A stretch of DNA of 35,000 nucleotides from the NCBI GenBank assembly GCA_012295275.1, contig CM022670.1, forward strand, positions 34,737,801 to 34,772,800, given 5' to 3'. Numbering within the stretch: position 1 is the first letter of the stretch; every line of letters begins with the position of its first letter. The translations under genes were made by a program, and so were the position numbers. Source of the stretch: Chrysomallon squamiferum. Lineage: Eukaryota; Mollusca; Gastropoda; Neomphalida; Peltospiridae. This document shows, in pieces, positions 11,857-21,942 of this stretch. Below the pieces are notes generated by a model. That model worked only from the letters and a program-made list of their open reading frames with translations. It searched no databases and was not told the origin of the DNA.

Positions 11857-11877
11857 ATGATGATGATGATGATGATG

Positions 11878-11942
<65 letters not shown>
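11857..11942. repeat. (GAT)n(AAT)n microsatellite
   Basis: Seven or so GAT units pass into a long AAT run. Confidence 0.97.
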
Positions 11943-11943
<1 letters not shown>

Positions 11944-12950
11944 TTCAGGTTGTGGTTTGGGAAATAATCTTGTGGGTATACAGATATAAATTGATATTTC
12001 AATGCCTTGGAAAAAAGAAAACTGAGAGAAGTGACATGTTAGATGTTGTAACAAATATTACGTGACAGACACATCTTGTCCTGTCAGGATTGAACAGACT
12101 CAGTCATTCTGTTGACAAATATTATTTTTAAATTTTTATTTTATTATTGACATTTTCAAAAAGGCAAAGGATTAAATTTGCATTTTCATCCTTTTGTTGT
12201 GTTTGAATGAAACAAACAGTTTTGTTTTCAAAGAAAGAATTCAAAAACATTTAAATTTTTTTTTTCTCTGTTCCTTCCTTCTTTGTATTTTTATTTTTTT
12301 TTTTTTTTATTGATTCCTCCATTTCTATTTTCTAACTTTATTTTCTTTCATTCTTTCTTTCTAGATTTTTATATACTAATATTTCATTCTTTATTTATTT
12401 GTCAATTTTATTTATTGATTGATTCTTTCATTCATAAATTTATTCATTTATAATTACATTTAATTCTTGATTATTTTGAAGCTTTTTCATCTATTTATTT
12501 ATATTTCTAATTTTTTTTTTTTCTTTCTTTCCTTCCTTCCTTCTTTCTTTCTCACTTTATTACTAAGTATATTGCCCAAGGCAGAGAACTCTGTTAATAA
12601 ATCAATAACTAAGTGGAAGGTGTGTATTGATTATGTAATGATGTAGAAATATTCAAACTGAGATCAAAGTGAAGGTGAAGTTAAAAACAGTTTACTGTGA
12701 ATGTGTGGCAGCCATTTGACTTACTAATGACCCAGGCAGACCGTTTTTTCAGCTAATTAAGTAATTTATATTACTGTTGTTATTGACATTTTTAAAATTA
12801 TTATTGTTGTTGTTGTTGTTGTTGTGGCTATTGTTATTGTTACTGAATAATTATTAAAACCTACAAACACAATTCAGACTGTTCATAGCCACGAACTTGA
12901 TACAAAACCTTGATGAATAATTAATAATTGTTTATTGTGCAGGCAAAGAC
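11943..12950. other. Gene-free region with T/C-rich tracts
   Basis: Pyrimidine-rich TTTC/TTCC stretches occupy 12,245-12,560. Bases 12,560-12,780 are more complex but have no supported frame. (GTT)n lies at about 12,803-12,823. Confidence 0.55.
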
Positions 12951-12952
12951 TA

Positions 12953-12953
<1 letters not shown>

Positions 12954-12984
<31 letters not shown>

Positions 12985-13060
12985 TATATATTTAAGTATG
13001 CATTTATTATATTTTATTTTATTTTATTTTATTTTTTTTTTTTTTATTTTATTTTTTTTA
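12954..13060. repeat. (ATT)n and (TTTTA)n repeats
   Basis: An ATT run (12,955-12,985) is followed shortly by a TTTTA-type run (13,010-13,055). Confidence 0.93.
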
Positions 13061-13327
13061 CTAAGAAATCTTGTGAAAATAACAAAAGATTACTGTATGT
13101 AAAATATACTTCATGAAAATGTAAACAAAGAAAAGATTTAAAATAACCTGAAACCAAACAGAAATTCCTCATCCATTCTTTTAAGAAAACAGGTATGATA
13201 TAATAAACTTTAATAAAACTGTTTTTTTTGTTGTTCTTTTTTCTATAGATTAATTTTAATGCACTATGTTACTTTAAGTGGACATTATACAAATATGAAA
13301 ATATTTTCTTCTTCTTTCTATGAGAAT

Positions 13328-13710
13328 AATTTGAAAAAGATATGACTTACATTATGAATGTAATCTTCCAAACATTGAATTAAGATTTATATTTTAGTTT
13401 TTTGTTTTCTGCAAGATTAATTTTGAAAAGGATATAGTTTAAAATAAAGGTGAGAATAATAAAAATATTAATATTATATTTAATTTAATTTTTTTTTTAC
13501 AAGATTAATTTTGAAAAGGATATATTTCAAATTATTTTTTTCTTCTTAATTTTGAAAAAGATATAGCTTAGAGAATAACTGTAGGTGAGAATAATATAAA
13601 TATTATATATTAAATTTATTTTAATTTGTTTTTACAAGTTAAATTTTGAAAAGGATATAGTTTAAAATAAAGGTGAGTATAATATAAATATTAATTCATT
13701 TATTTTTTTC
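13328..13710. repeat. Diverged tandem repeat, about five copies
   Basis: The core ATTTTGAAAAGGATATAG, usually preceded by TTTTTACAAGATTA and followed by AATAAAGGTGAGAATAAT, recurs near 13,330, 13,421, 13,509, 13,550 and 13,644. Spacing is 40-95 bases, so units are unequal and eroded. Confidence 0.75.
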
Positions 13711-14275
13711 TTCTTTCCATAAGGTTAAATATTAATTAATCTTTATTAGTAAGCGTTTACCAATATGCTTTTATTTATTTATTTATTTATTTACTTAATA
13801 CTGTTTCATTTCATTACTTTTATTTATTTCTAACATGATCATGTATTTATGAAATAAAATTTGTTCATAAATTTTTTTTTTTTTTTGTTTTAAATTATTA
13901 ATATTTAAAGTTTTCTGAGGATGTAGAAAAAATGGAAGAAAAAAGAAAGAAACAAGTATAATAATAAAGAAATAAAAACTAATTTGTAATTTTTTTAAAT
14001 ATATTTCATGTAGTTTATTACCTATGCATATTATATTTATTATGAACTATAACTGTTTATAACTTTGTATTTGCCTTAGTTCTTATTTTTGTTGTTAATT
14101 TTTTAATATATTTTTTTTTTTCACTTTATTAAGTTTGTATTTAATAGTACTAAAGGATGTATTTTAACATATTTTTTATATCTTTATAATTTTATATCAA
14201 CAATTAATTTGTCTGATATAATAATAACAATAAATTAAAATCATTAAAGTATCACAATAGAAAAAAAAAGTTAAA
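13711..14275. other. Gene-free AT-rich region
   Basis: TTTA and poly-T runs with no open frame, RNA gene or longer repeat seen. Confidence 0.6.
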
Positions 14276-14277
14276 AA

Positions 14278-14386
14278 TTTATTTCGGTTTTTAAAAATTT
14301 GAAACAAATTGATTGTCAGTATTTTATAACTAATAATAAAAAATAAATATTTATTTCGGTTTTTAAAGTTTACTGATTGTCAGTTT
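14278..14386. repeat. Two-copy direct repeat, period 72 bp
   Basis: TTTATTTCGGTTTTTAAA followed by GATTGTCAGT occurs from 14,278 and again from 14,350. The second copy is shortened internally. Confidence 0.8.
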
Positions 14387-14388
14387 AA

Positions 14389-14492
14389 AACACACGCACA
14401 AGCACGCACGCACATGCCGCACGCACATGCACGCACGCACAAGCACGCACGCACAAACACGCACAAACACGCACACACAGTCACACACACAA
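14389..14492. repeat. (CGCACA)n-type GC-rich minisatellite
   Basis: Alternating purine/pyrimidine repeats of ACGCACGCACAAGC-like units, one of the few CpG-dense stretches in the left half. Alternating CA/CG sequence is a known Z-DNA-prone type. Confidence 0.9.
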
Positions 14493-14521
14493 TCACGTAT
14501 GTATATAAATATTTTACTTAC

Positions 14522-14840
14522 CTACACTAAGAAACGATCTGTCGTAAAAATCTGATATATAAATTAATCACATTCTAACATCTCTCGTGTTTTGAAAAAA
14601 ACCCAGCTCCGTTCACTTCAAAGTTTCACCATCTTGTAAGTCCTTAATCACCACACACACACACCCACACACACACACACACAAAAACCTGGCAGTGGAA
14701 GAAACGGAAAATATTACGAGCCAACTTTCCAACGTTGTTAAGCCGAGTCTTTGCCAACATTTCCCTGCCTAGTTATAACAGCTGAACGTGCGTAGTAAAC
14801 TGGGGGTAATTAGTGCCGTACGGAGATCAGTTTATTCGGA
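14522..14840 (-). other. Candidate first exon of a leftward gene
   Basis: This stretch lacks AT-rich filler and lies downstream, on the - strand, of a TATAAAG motif. It ends in a near-ideal donor (GTGTAG then GTAAGTAAAAT, boundary at 14,522/14,521). If real, it would be a mostly untranslated first exon whose next exon lies to the left, perhaps outside the window. A second possible donor lies inside it at 14,689/14,688. Everything here is inference from signal strings; no downstream exon was found. Confidence 0.25.
14689..14760 (-). CDS. Possible N-terminal presequence exon (24 codons)
   Basis: The first ATG after the putative start site opens MLAKTRLNNVGKLARNIF and continues RFFHCQ. The peptide has five basic residues and no acidic residue, a composition typical of a mitochondrial targeting presequence. 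The ATG has G at -3. A GT follows the CAG codon, but the donor (GTTTTTGTG) is weak and merges into a (GT)n repeat. Read through, the frame stops 14 codons later. I cannot identify the gene, and chance is a fair alternative. Confidence 0.2.
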
Positions 14841-14868
14841 TTACACGGGTTCCTGTTCGCCTGTAAGA

Positions 14869-14875
14869 CTTTATA
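14869..14875 (-). promoter_or_regulatory. TATA-box candidate, leftward
   Basis: TATAAAG on the - strand, about 30 bases before the proposed start of the candidate leftward first exon. Supported by position only. Confidence 0.25.
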
Positions 14876-14913
14876 ACACGCACAAAGAGAGGTGTCACGA
14901 AAGGTAACCAGAT

Positions 14914-14921
14914 TATAAATA
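14914..14921 (+). promoter_or_regulatory. TATA-box candidate, rightward
   Basis: TATAAATAGG is a strong TATA consensus, 40 bases from the opposing motif at 14,869. That would make this a divergent promoter, but no + strand exon is evident downstream. Confidence 0.2.
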
Positions 14922-15194
14922 GGTTGATATTAAAGACATAAACAAATACAGACCTCGAGTTACCTGACGCGTTGAACAAAATTAAAAAATGCAGGAAGTT
15001 TTTCTCATGTGTTTTGAAGTGCCTGGAACGCAGCCTAATAAATTAACCTTTATTTAATAAGCTATAAAGCTCTGTACAGTTAGATCCCGTTCAAAAGGTA
15101 ACCAAGCAGAAGAAAGGAATTAGATACAGTGAGTGTGTGTGTAGCGCGTTTGTCATAAAATAAAATACTGTATCAGTAGATTCTGTTTTTATAT

Positions 15195-15198
<4 letters not shown>
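14922..15198. other. Complex non-repetitive sequence, no gene called
   Basis: Contains a 22-codon + frame after an ATG near 14,989 with no support. The string AAAGGTAACCA occurs at 14,900 and again near 15,096. Confidence 0.4.

Positions 15199-15267
<69 letters not shown>
15199..15267. repeat. (GA)n microsatellite
   Basis: Pure AG run of about 69 bases. Confidence 0.97.
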
Positions 15268-15272
<5 letters not shown>

Positions 15273-15829
15273 AAAGACGAAAGTCTGAAAAGTAAAAAAA
15301 AGATATAAAGAAAATGAGAAGAAAAAATATACAGAGAGAGGAATACTTTTTTTGCTGGGTTCTTTAAAACAGTTCGGGTATTATGTTCCTGTATTAACAT
15401 ATATATAACTGTTTTCTGTATACATGTTTAAAAATAATTATATCTTACTGTTCATTGTCATTGTATATAATAGTCTTACTGTTATACAGACTCCTATGAA
15501 CAGTAATAAAATTCATTACTTTTGAAACTGATTTTACAAAAGTGGAAGTTTTACATGTTAGTTTTATACAGCCGCGATAGAATTTAGTTTCCATTTTTAT
15601 TTTCCTGAAATATCGAACGAACTTTCGCGTTTAAAATATGAGTGGGTTTGATACTATGTTATGAAAACTAATAGCAAAAAAAAAAAAAAAAAAAAAAAGA
15701 ATAAAAAGGAAAAAGAATAAATAATAAATAACGTAAAATAATAAAAGTAGTTACTGAAACAATAAAATAAAAAAGTAAATAAATAAATAAATATAATATA
15801 ATATTAATCACAATAAATGGAAAAAGGCT

Positions 15830-15833
<4 letters not shown>
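15268..15833. other. Gene-free AT-rich region
   Basis: No supported feature apart from a poly-A tract at about 15,676-15,699. Confidence 0.6.

Positions 15834-15871
<38 letters not shown>
15834..15871. repeat. (GA)n microsatellite
   Basis: Pure AG run of about 37 bases. Confidence 0.95.
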
Positions 15872-15874
<3 letters not shown>

Positions 15875-15888
15875 AAAGACCTAAACGT

Positions 15889-16200
15889 CTACCACTTAAG
15901 AAAGTAACTTTTGACAGACAGGTCTGTTAAAGAACGCACTGAGTTTTTGTTACTTGAAACTTTTCTATCAAATCGTTGAATATAGCGAGCCATACTTGAC
16001 TGCCAAGCCACAAAAGAAACAGTCTGTGTAGAGGTTTGGACCACTGAATTAAAAATGCACTGAGAGATTGCTTCGTCAAACGAAAAGAAAGGCTTGGGAC
16101 TTTGATATGAAAAGAAGTAAATCCAACAAGATGACAGTAATAGAACATAATAGCTCACAATACGACATACCGGGTTACAATTCTATTGAAAGGTAGTCAG
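15889..16200. other. Unassigned complex island with a 89-codon - strand frame
   Basis: About 300 bases of non-repetitive sequence just after a GA run. The - strand frame 15,889-16,158 reads through all of it (starts MSYYVLLLSSCW, ends KSYFLKW). I do not recognise it. It lacks a codon pattern or splice signals I would trust, and a fragment of a transposon or a chance frame are both possible. Confidence 0.25.
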
Positions 16201-17109
16201 ACATATGTTTAATTCTTACAATGGTTTATTTATGTATAGTTGTTATTTTTTAGATATATTTCTTTTCTTTCTTCCTTACTTTTATTTTATATATATATAT
16301 TTTTTTAAATAAAATTTATATATGAAAAATGCATAGTAAAGCAATAAGATTATTGTTTTGTACCAAAATGTTGATTAAAGAAGAAATCTGAGAGGGATTT
16401 GATTCATGTTAACTCAGTTTTCTAAAAAATAACAGAAATAAATGTTTATTTCGTTTAGATTTGTTCTTATTCAGAGGTAAATGATATATTGTTTTTTATT
16501 ATACATACATCTCACACATGAATACGTACATATATATATATATATACAAACTGGGCTTCAGTAACGATTGTTACATTGAGAGCGAATTTTCTAATGGGAC
16601 ATTCTCATCCGGGATAATAATTATTAAATGTTGATACCTGAAAAATGGCTTTTTGGCATTTTAAATAATATTTGATTGCAATACTTTTATAAATAAATAA
16701 ATAAATAAAAATGTAAATAAATAAATAAATAAACAATTGCAAATTACATAGTAAAACATTAAGAAATGTTTAGTTACCCTTTTGCGTGCGATACAAAATA
16801 AAACTTTGTAAAATGGTAGAAGTCTTTAAACAGCGATATCATCTGGTGAAGTTACTGTTTCGGCTTCTTGGTGTACGTCTAAGTGTCTGTGTGTGCGTGT
16901 GTCTTCGTGTGTGTGTGTGCGTGTGCGTGTACTTTATTTACATGTATAACCGATCATAATTTTATGTTCAAACGAAATTAAAATACGTTCAGTCTTTTAA
17001 GATTTATTGATGAAACGTTAAATAAAAAAAAAATAAAAAAAGTAACTCAGCTTGTATGGACTATTTTGATGAATGTCAAACAGCTTTTAGTTTCTGTTTT
17101 AGAAGTTTT

Positions 17110-17110
<1 letters not shown>
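16201..17110. other. Gene-free region with AAAT and TG repeats
   Basis: AT-rich filler with (AAAT)n at 16,690-16,733 and a TG/CG-containing run at 16,886-16,930. Nothing coding seen. Confidence 0.6.
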
Positions 17111-17194
<84 letters not shown>

Positions 17195-17222
17195 TATTAA
17201 TAATAATAAACATAATAATAAG
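17111..17222. repeat. (AAT)n microsatellite
   Basis: Long AAT run, slightly interrupted near its right end. Confidence 0.97.
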
Positions 17223-17810
17223 TTTTTATTTTAAAATAATTACAAAATGAGATATATACATTTATTGTTCATACACTCCATTGTAAAAATAATACACAGA
17301 AAAAGTAAATGATTTGCTAAGCCAATGCTTGTTGCAGTTATTAAAAAAATATTACAAAAAAATGAATTAATTTACATGACCATAAATCGGAATAAAAACA
17401 TTTATTAATACTCGGTTCAAAACAAAAATGAAATGTTCTGTAGATTAATTTTCTATTTGATACCTAAACTTTCCTTTTATAAATCAACCTGGAAATAGTA
17501 TTAGAAATTTTTGTATTTCAAGGTTCATTAATTTAACGCATGTACACTCATACGTGAACACATTAACTGCTTGTTAAACTTACCTATAAAGATTTTATTG
17601 TAATTAAATCTGATTTTAAGGTTTAGCAGTCAATGGATAAACGCTACAATTACATTCAACTGAAATGAAAACGCATGTCAGTGATCATTTTATTACAGGA
17701 CATAAAAAACGGAATCACATTCACGTTTCTCTTTTAAAAAGACGAGTCAGAACATGGTGTTAATTAATAGTTCATATATCCAATTGTTAATCCAATGTAC
17801 GACGGATATA
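17223..17810. other. Gene-free region
   Basis: Unique AT-rich sequence with scattered CpGs. No open frame or structured RNA recognised. Confidence 0.5.
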
Positions 17811-17811
17811 T

Positions 17812-17892
17812 ATACATACATTCATACACACACACATACATACACACACACATGTATACATACATACATACATACATACATACACACATACG

Positions 17893-17924
<32 letters not shown>

Positions 17925-17949
17925 TACATACATACATACATACATACAT

Positions 17950-17992
<43 letters not shown>
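17812..17992. repeat. (TACA)n/(CA)n microsatellite
   Basis: TACA and CA units alternate up to the left end of the transposon remnant at 17,993. Confidence 0.95.
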
Positions 17993-18170
17993 GGTTGTCC
18001 CATAAAATTCCATACATAGGAAAAATAAACGTTTTTATATGAAAAACCATTTTTATTTATACATGCTCTACATGACTGCCATTATGTTGAATCACAGCTG
18101 GAGTTTTGCTTGTAATGGCGTTGGTGATACGTTGCTTGAGATGAAAGCGTATTTATGAAACTTATGGGAA
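17993..18170 (-). mobile_element. Internally deleted mariner/IS630-type element (MITE-like)
   Basis: The left end begins GGTTGTCCCATAAAATTCCA. The right end (about 18,154-18,169) reads TATGAAACTTATGGGA, its imperfect inverted complement with about 14 of 16 positions matching. Between them, on the - strand, 18,057-18,143 encodes HLKQRITNAITSKTPAV, then IQHNGSHVEHV and a stop. The LKxRI..AI......GxHxEH-stop pattern is the usual C-terminus of mariner-type (DDE_3/IS630 superfamily) transposases. Only this tail is left, so the copy cannot move itself. Both ends abut microsatellites: (CA)n on the left and (AT)n on the right. Confidence 0.72.
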
Positions 18171-18239
18171 TATATATATATATATATTCGTATAACTTTC
18201 GTTCACAAAGAAAATTATAACTCTGTGTCTCTTTCTTAT

Positions 18240-18390
18240 TTCATTTAACATAAATACACAAAAACACATACATAAATACATAGTCACGTGCACACTCATA
18301 AACATACACGTATATAAATACACACACACATACGGAGTCACACATACACAGACTAACACACACTCATAAACATACCCGTATATATATACA
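18240..18390. repeat. (CA)n/(CATA)n imperfect repeat
   Basis: CA-rich low-complexity DNA leading into the 40-bp tandem array. Confidence 0.8.
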
Positions 18391-18550
18391 CATACACAGA
18401 CTAACACACACATATACAGACTGACACACACCTACACAGACTAACACACACATATACAGACTGACACACACCTACACAGACTAACACACACATATACAGA
18501 CTGACACACACCTACACAGACTAACACACACATATACAGACTGACACACA
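18391..18550. repeat. 40-bp tandem repeat, about four copies
   Basis: The unit CTACACAGACTAACACACAC plus ATATACAGACTGACACACAC begins at 18,432, 18,472 and 18,512, with a partial copy before. Confidence 0.9.
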
Positions 18551-18559
18551 CACACATAC

Positions 18560-19480
18560 ACTGTGACTCATCAGTTGTCATACACCTCTGTCTCTTACAA
18601 CACCTACACTCATTCTCTGACACACACACATTCACTTTTGTCATGAACTGCTTACAATCTCATTCATTTTTCTTTTTCTTTCTTACATCCACTTTCACAT
18701 CCAAATTCAAATCCTTTTACGTTCTGATAACAATAAACTGACCATTATAAAGATTCCCACTTTATGTTTAGCAGTTTTCATAACAGAATCAATATTTCGT
18801 TGTTTTAAACAATAAAAATGACAAAACCTCTGAAAATCTTTCAATGACCACACTACAACAACAACAACAACAACAACAACTAAAGTAACACTGAAAGCAG
18901 CGCCAACAAACGAAGGGGAAAAAAGTAAGGAAAATTAACTTTCCCTTTTCACTTACAGAATTAATATGAAAATGTACATCTAATTGCACATATTTTTGGA
19001 GGTGTTAATTTATGTTTTAGGTTCAGATACTTGTTTTATCAATCTGTAGAAATACCCTGAACTCAAACGTTGTTGATCGTAAAAACACATCAATCATCGT
19101 TTTTTCAAAAATGACACGAATTTAAACGAAGTAACAAATGACGCGATTAGACAAACTGCTCTCTTCAACCCTAAAAGCGACATTAACTACAGAACTAAAA
19201 CTGTGATTACTGTTGTTTTCACCAGAGGCTTTTACGCACTTAATTCACGTAACAATAACACCACCGTGACTGTTAAAATATTTATAGTAATACGAGCAAA
19301 ATTAATAGCATAGATATGATTTATTTACCTCTGTACAATAGTTTGATTTGTTAATTTAGATAGAGAATGCTAGCGGATTGCTTGAAACGGGAGACTAGAT
19401 CACTCGGCGTATGAAGGATAAGTGATCTATCCTGTAATTCTATTCTGTTGTTTACTTATTTATTATTATTTGTTACTCCA
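18560..19480. other. Gene-free region, moderately complex
   Basis: Holds a (CAA)n run at 18,855-18,880. From about 18,900 onward the DNA has fewer repeats and more CpG, but I find no supported gene. Confidence 0.5.
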
Positions 19481-19481
19481 G

Positions 19482-19625
19482 GACCAATTTAAAATGACAA
19501 AAAAACACAGCAGTAGCTGGGTTCCATGTCGCTCACAAAATGTTCATGATCTCGAAGGTGTCTTTATAAATGTCGTTAACTACGACATCGTTACATTAAT
19601 ACAACGTCCAACCCTGTTTGTTAAA
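19482..19625 (+). other. Orphan exon-like open frame
   Basis: The segment starts after TTGTTACTCCAG, a good acceptor, and ends at AAAG before GTTTGT, a passable donor. One frame stays open across it (begins DQFKMTKKHSSSW, ends RPTLFVKG). The next 60 bases are open in another frame and encode CRDKNGLHCMFC, with a C-x8-C-x2-C spacing. I recognise neither. It may be a lone exon of an unrecognised gene, a transposon fragment or chance. Confidence 0.22.
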
Positions 19626-19699
19626 GGTTTGTCGTGACAAGAACGGTTTGCACTGCATGTTTTGTGAACTACCATCATTTTATGAAATACGTATGTTGT

Positions 19700-19895
19700 A
19701 TGTTTCTTTCTTTTTTTCTTTTATTTCATTTAGTCATTTGTTTTATTGTATACTATCGAACTTTGGTTTTCTATATATTTTTACTTATTTATTTATTCAT
19801 TCATATATTTTTTTTAGTATGTATGTATGTTAGTATGTATGAAAATATGTATGTATGGGTATATGTATGTATGTATGTATGTACGAATGTAAGTA

Positions 19896-19930
<35 letters not shown>

Positions 19931-19995
19931 TTATTTATTTATTTGTTGTTTTCCTCTATTTTACATATATTGGCTTATTTATAATATTATAAATA
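19700..19995. repeat. T-rich and (TATG)n/(TA)n low-complexity DNA
   Basis: TTTATT runs, then TATG units (19,818-19,895) and a TA run (19,908-19,931). The frames here encode only low-complexity peptides. Confidence 0.85.
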
Positions 19996-19999
19996 TATT

Positions 20000-20955
20000 T
20001 TTAAATAACTATTTTAAATTTATTTCTTGTCCTTTCCTCTTGCGCGGGCAATGGTCACAAACAAACATTAGTTCTGTAGTAAAGACAGTAAGAACACAAT
20101 GATTCCCTTTGTTACGACAGACTTTAAACGACATTATAACGAAACGAACCTTTTAGCTAACTGTCGATGACTCCGTCGGTATGTCGGTATGTTTGTCATT
20201 TTAGGACGTCGTTATAGACTATCTACAAACATCTTATGGAAATATGTCCAAATAGATTCAACATTGACAACAAATGAAATTTAGCGATTTGCAAAACAAG
20301 TTTTGTCAGATTATAGATTTCTTTTGCAAAATAATTTCTATATAGATCATCCGAACAAAACCAGCGTGTCATTAATCAGCTACATATTTGCCACTAATCA
20401 AGGGTGACACTACTTTTAATATTTCTGTCTGTTTAGAACAAAAAGAAGACCGCATAATGGAAGCAATTTCCGTTTTGCTGGACAAGGCAAATAAGACGTG
20501 AATATCGAATTCCATTGTCGTTCAGTGAAAATTCATTTCTAATAATTTGTCACGGGGACTGAACTGTGTAAAAGTGATCGCTTGTAATTAGTGTTCGTCT
20601 CTTTATAAAGGAGAATTGACGATGTTGACAGTTGTGTAGTTTTCATTGGAGCGGTCAATAGAGAGAGCAGCAGCCGTCGTATCGATGATGTAATACGATT
20701 ACGTCAATCAGTTCATTGTAAATGCTGTACATGTGTGCGGAAACAAAAACATATATTATACAGCAGCACGGAGAAAGTATAACGAAATTTGGCTAAAAGA
20801 CAAACAGAATAATTCTTAATCAGGCTGTTTAAAATTGTGACATTTGGTGGTTTGTTTGAAACGAAGGAGTCATTTTTTTAGAAGCATTCTTGACAACAAC
20901 AGCTAAAATTTTTTAATTCTGTTTTAACTGAGGTGAAAGAATACTTTGACGAATA
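20000..20955. other. 5' flank of the receptor gene
   Basis: Non-repetitive DNA with no coding content, presumably promoter and 5' UTR of the receptor that starts at 20,956. An in-frame stop (TGA, 20,947-20,949) lies three codons before the ATG. Confidence 0.5.
20604..20609 (+). promoter_or_regulatory. TATA-box candidate for the receptor gene
   Basis: TATAAA within CTCTTTATAAAGG, about 350 bases before the receptor start codon. Only sequence and position support it. Confidence 0.2.
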
Positions 20956-21942
20956 ATGTCATTCTTAGGGACTCTAACGTACATTATTGGTGTTTTCATT
21001 GCAATATCAACAGCAGAATTCACGGCAGAGGATTTACCCAAGTCTGACAAATCGCCTTTCGATGACTTGACAAGAAACCACTCGAGACTGGACCTGGTTT
21101 CGCAGATGCTTGTCGTCATGGAGCTGTACTGTCGAGAGAGCTGCTTCAAGAACTTTACATCCGAAGAAGTCGTTCGCAACTCGTTGTGTGCTTACTGCTA
21201 CTGCGACGACGAGTGCTACAAATACGGGGACTGCTGTCCGGATAAATATATCCACGAAAACAAGACGAGGGAAAACACACTCGACGTGGGCTGCGTCAGC
21301 GTCAACCTGAAACGCCCGTTGTCTCCGTTCTACTACATGATCACGTCGTGTTCTCGGGCAGAGTTCACAGACTTGTGTTCAACGAACATCACGTCTACTC
21401 TGATTGCCGCAAATGCCGTCACGGACTTGAAATCAAACATAAGCTACAGAAACAAGCACTGCGCCGAATGCCACAACGTCCTTGATTTCAAACCGTGGAC
21501 CATCAACGTCAACTGCGAAAATTACAGCGTCTTCGTAAGAGCCGAAAGCTTTCTGGAGATTTTTCACATGGGACTGGATGAATACGGCTGCAACGTTGAC
21601 ATGGTTCCAGGCAAATCTTTGCACCCACGTCAGTGCTCGCCTTATTCCGAGAGCATGACGGACACGTGTAATGTTACTGGAAAATGGCGTCAGAGAAACG
21701 AGAAGCTCATTGTTGGCTGTGATATGTTTTTCTATCCCGTGAAGAAAGGCTCGTACAAAAACATTTTTTGCTACGTGTGCAATACTGACAAACCGTGGAT
21801 TTTCATCATGGAGGAAACGGAGAACGAGAAGAACATCCACGGGTTTCCGCTCACAGCGCTTTTCGATTTCGATGACAGCGACATCTACCTGAGCAAATCA
21901 GAGAAAGCTTGTCCCGACAAACAGTTCTTAGATTCGTACAAC
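20956..21942 (+). CDS. Receptor exon 1: signal peptide and cysteine-rich ectodomain
   Basis: 329 codons, phase 0 at the end. The start ATG has A at -3 and an in-frame stop just upstream, so it is the first possible start. The exon ends at TAC AAC before a perfect donor (GTAAGT). The ORF runs 31 codons into the intron, but those are not conserved-looking. The exon is visibly less AT-rich than its flanks. Confidence 0.88.

Noticed and set aside
21433-21840. 135-codon - strand frame opposite the receptor exon
   Set aside because: Shadow of the + strand coding exon; it has no motif, and the + frame has clear domain patterns.
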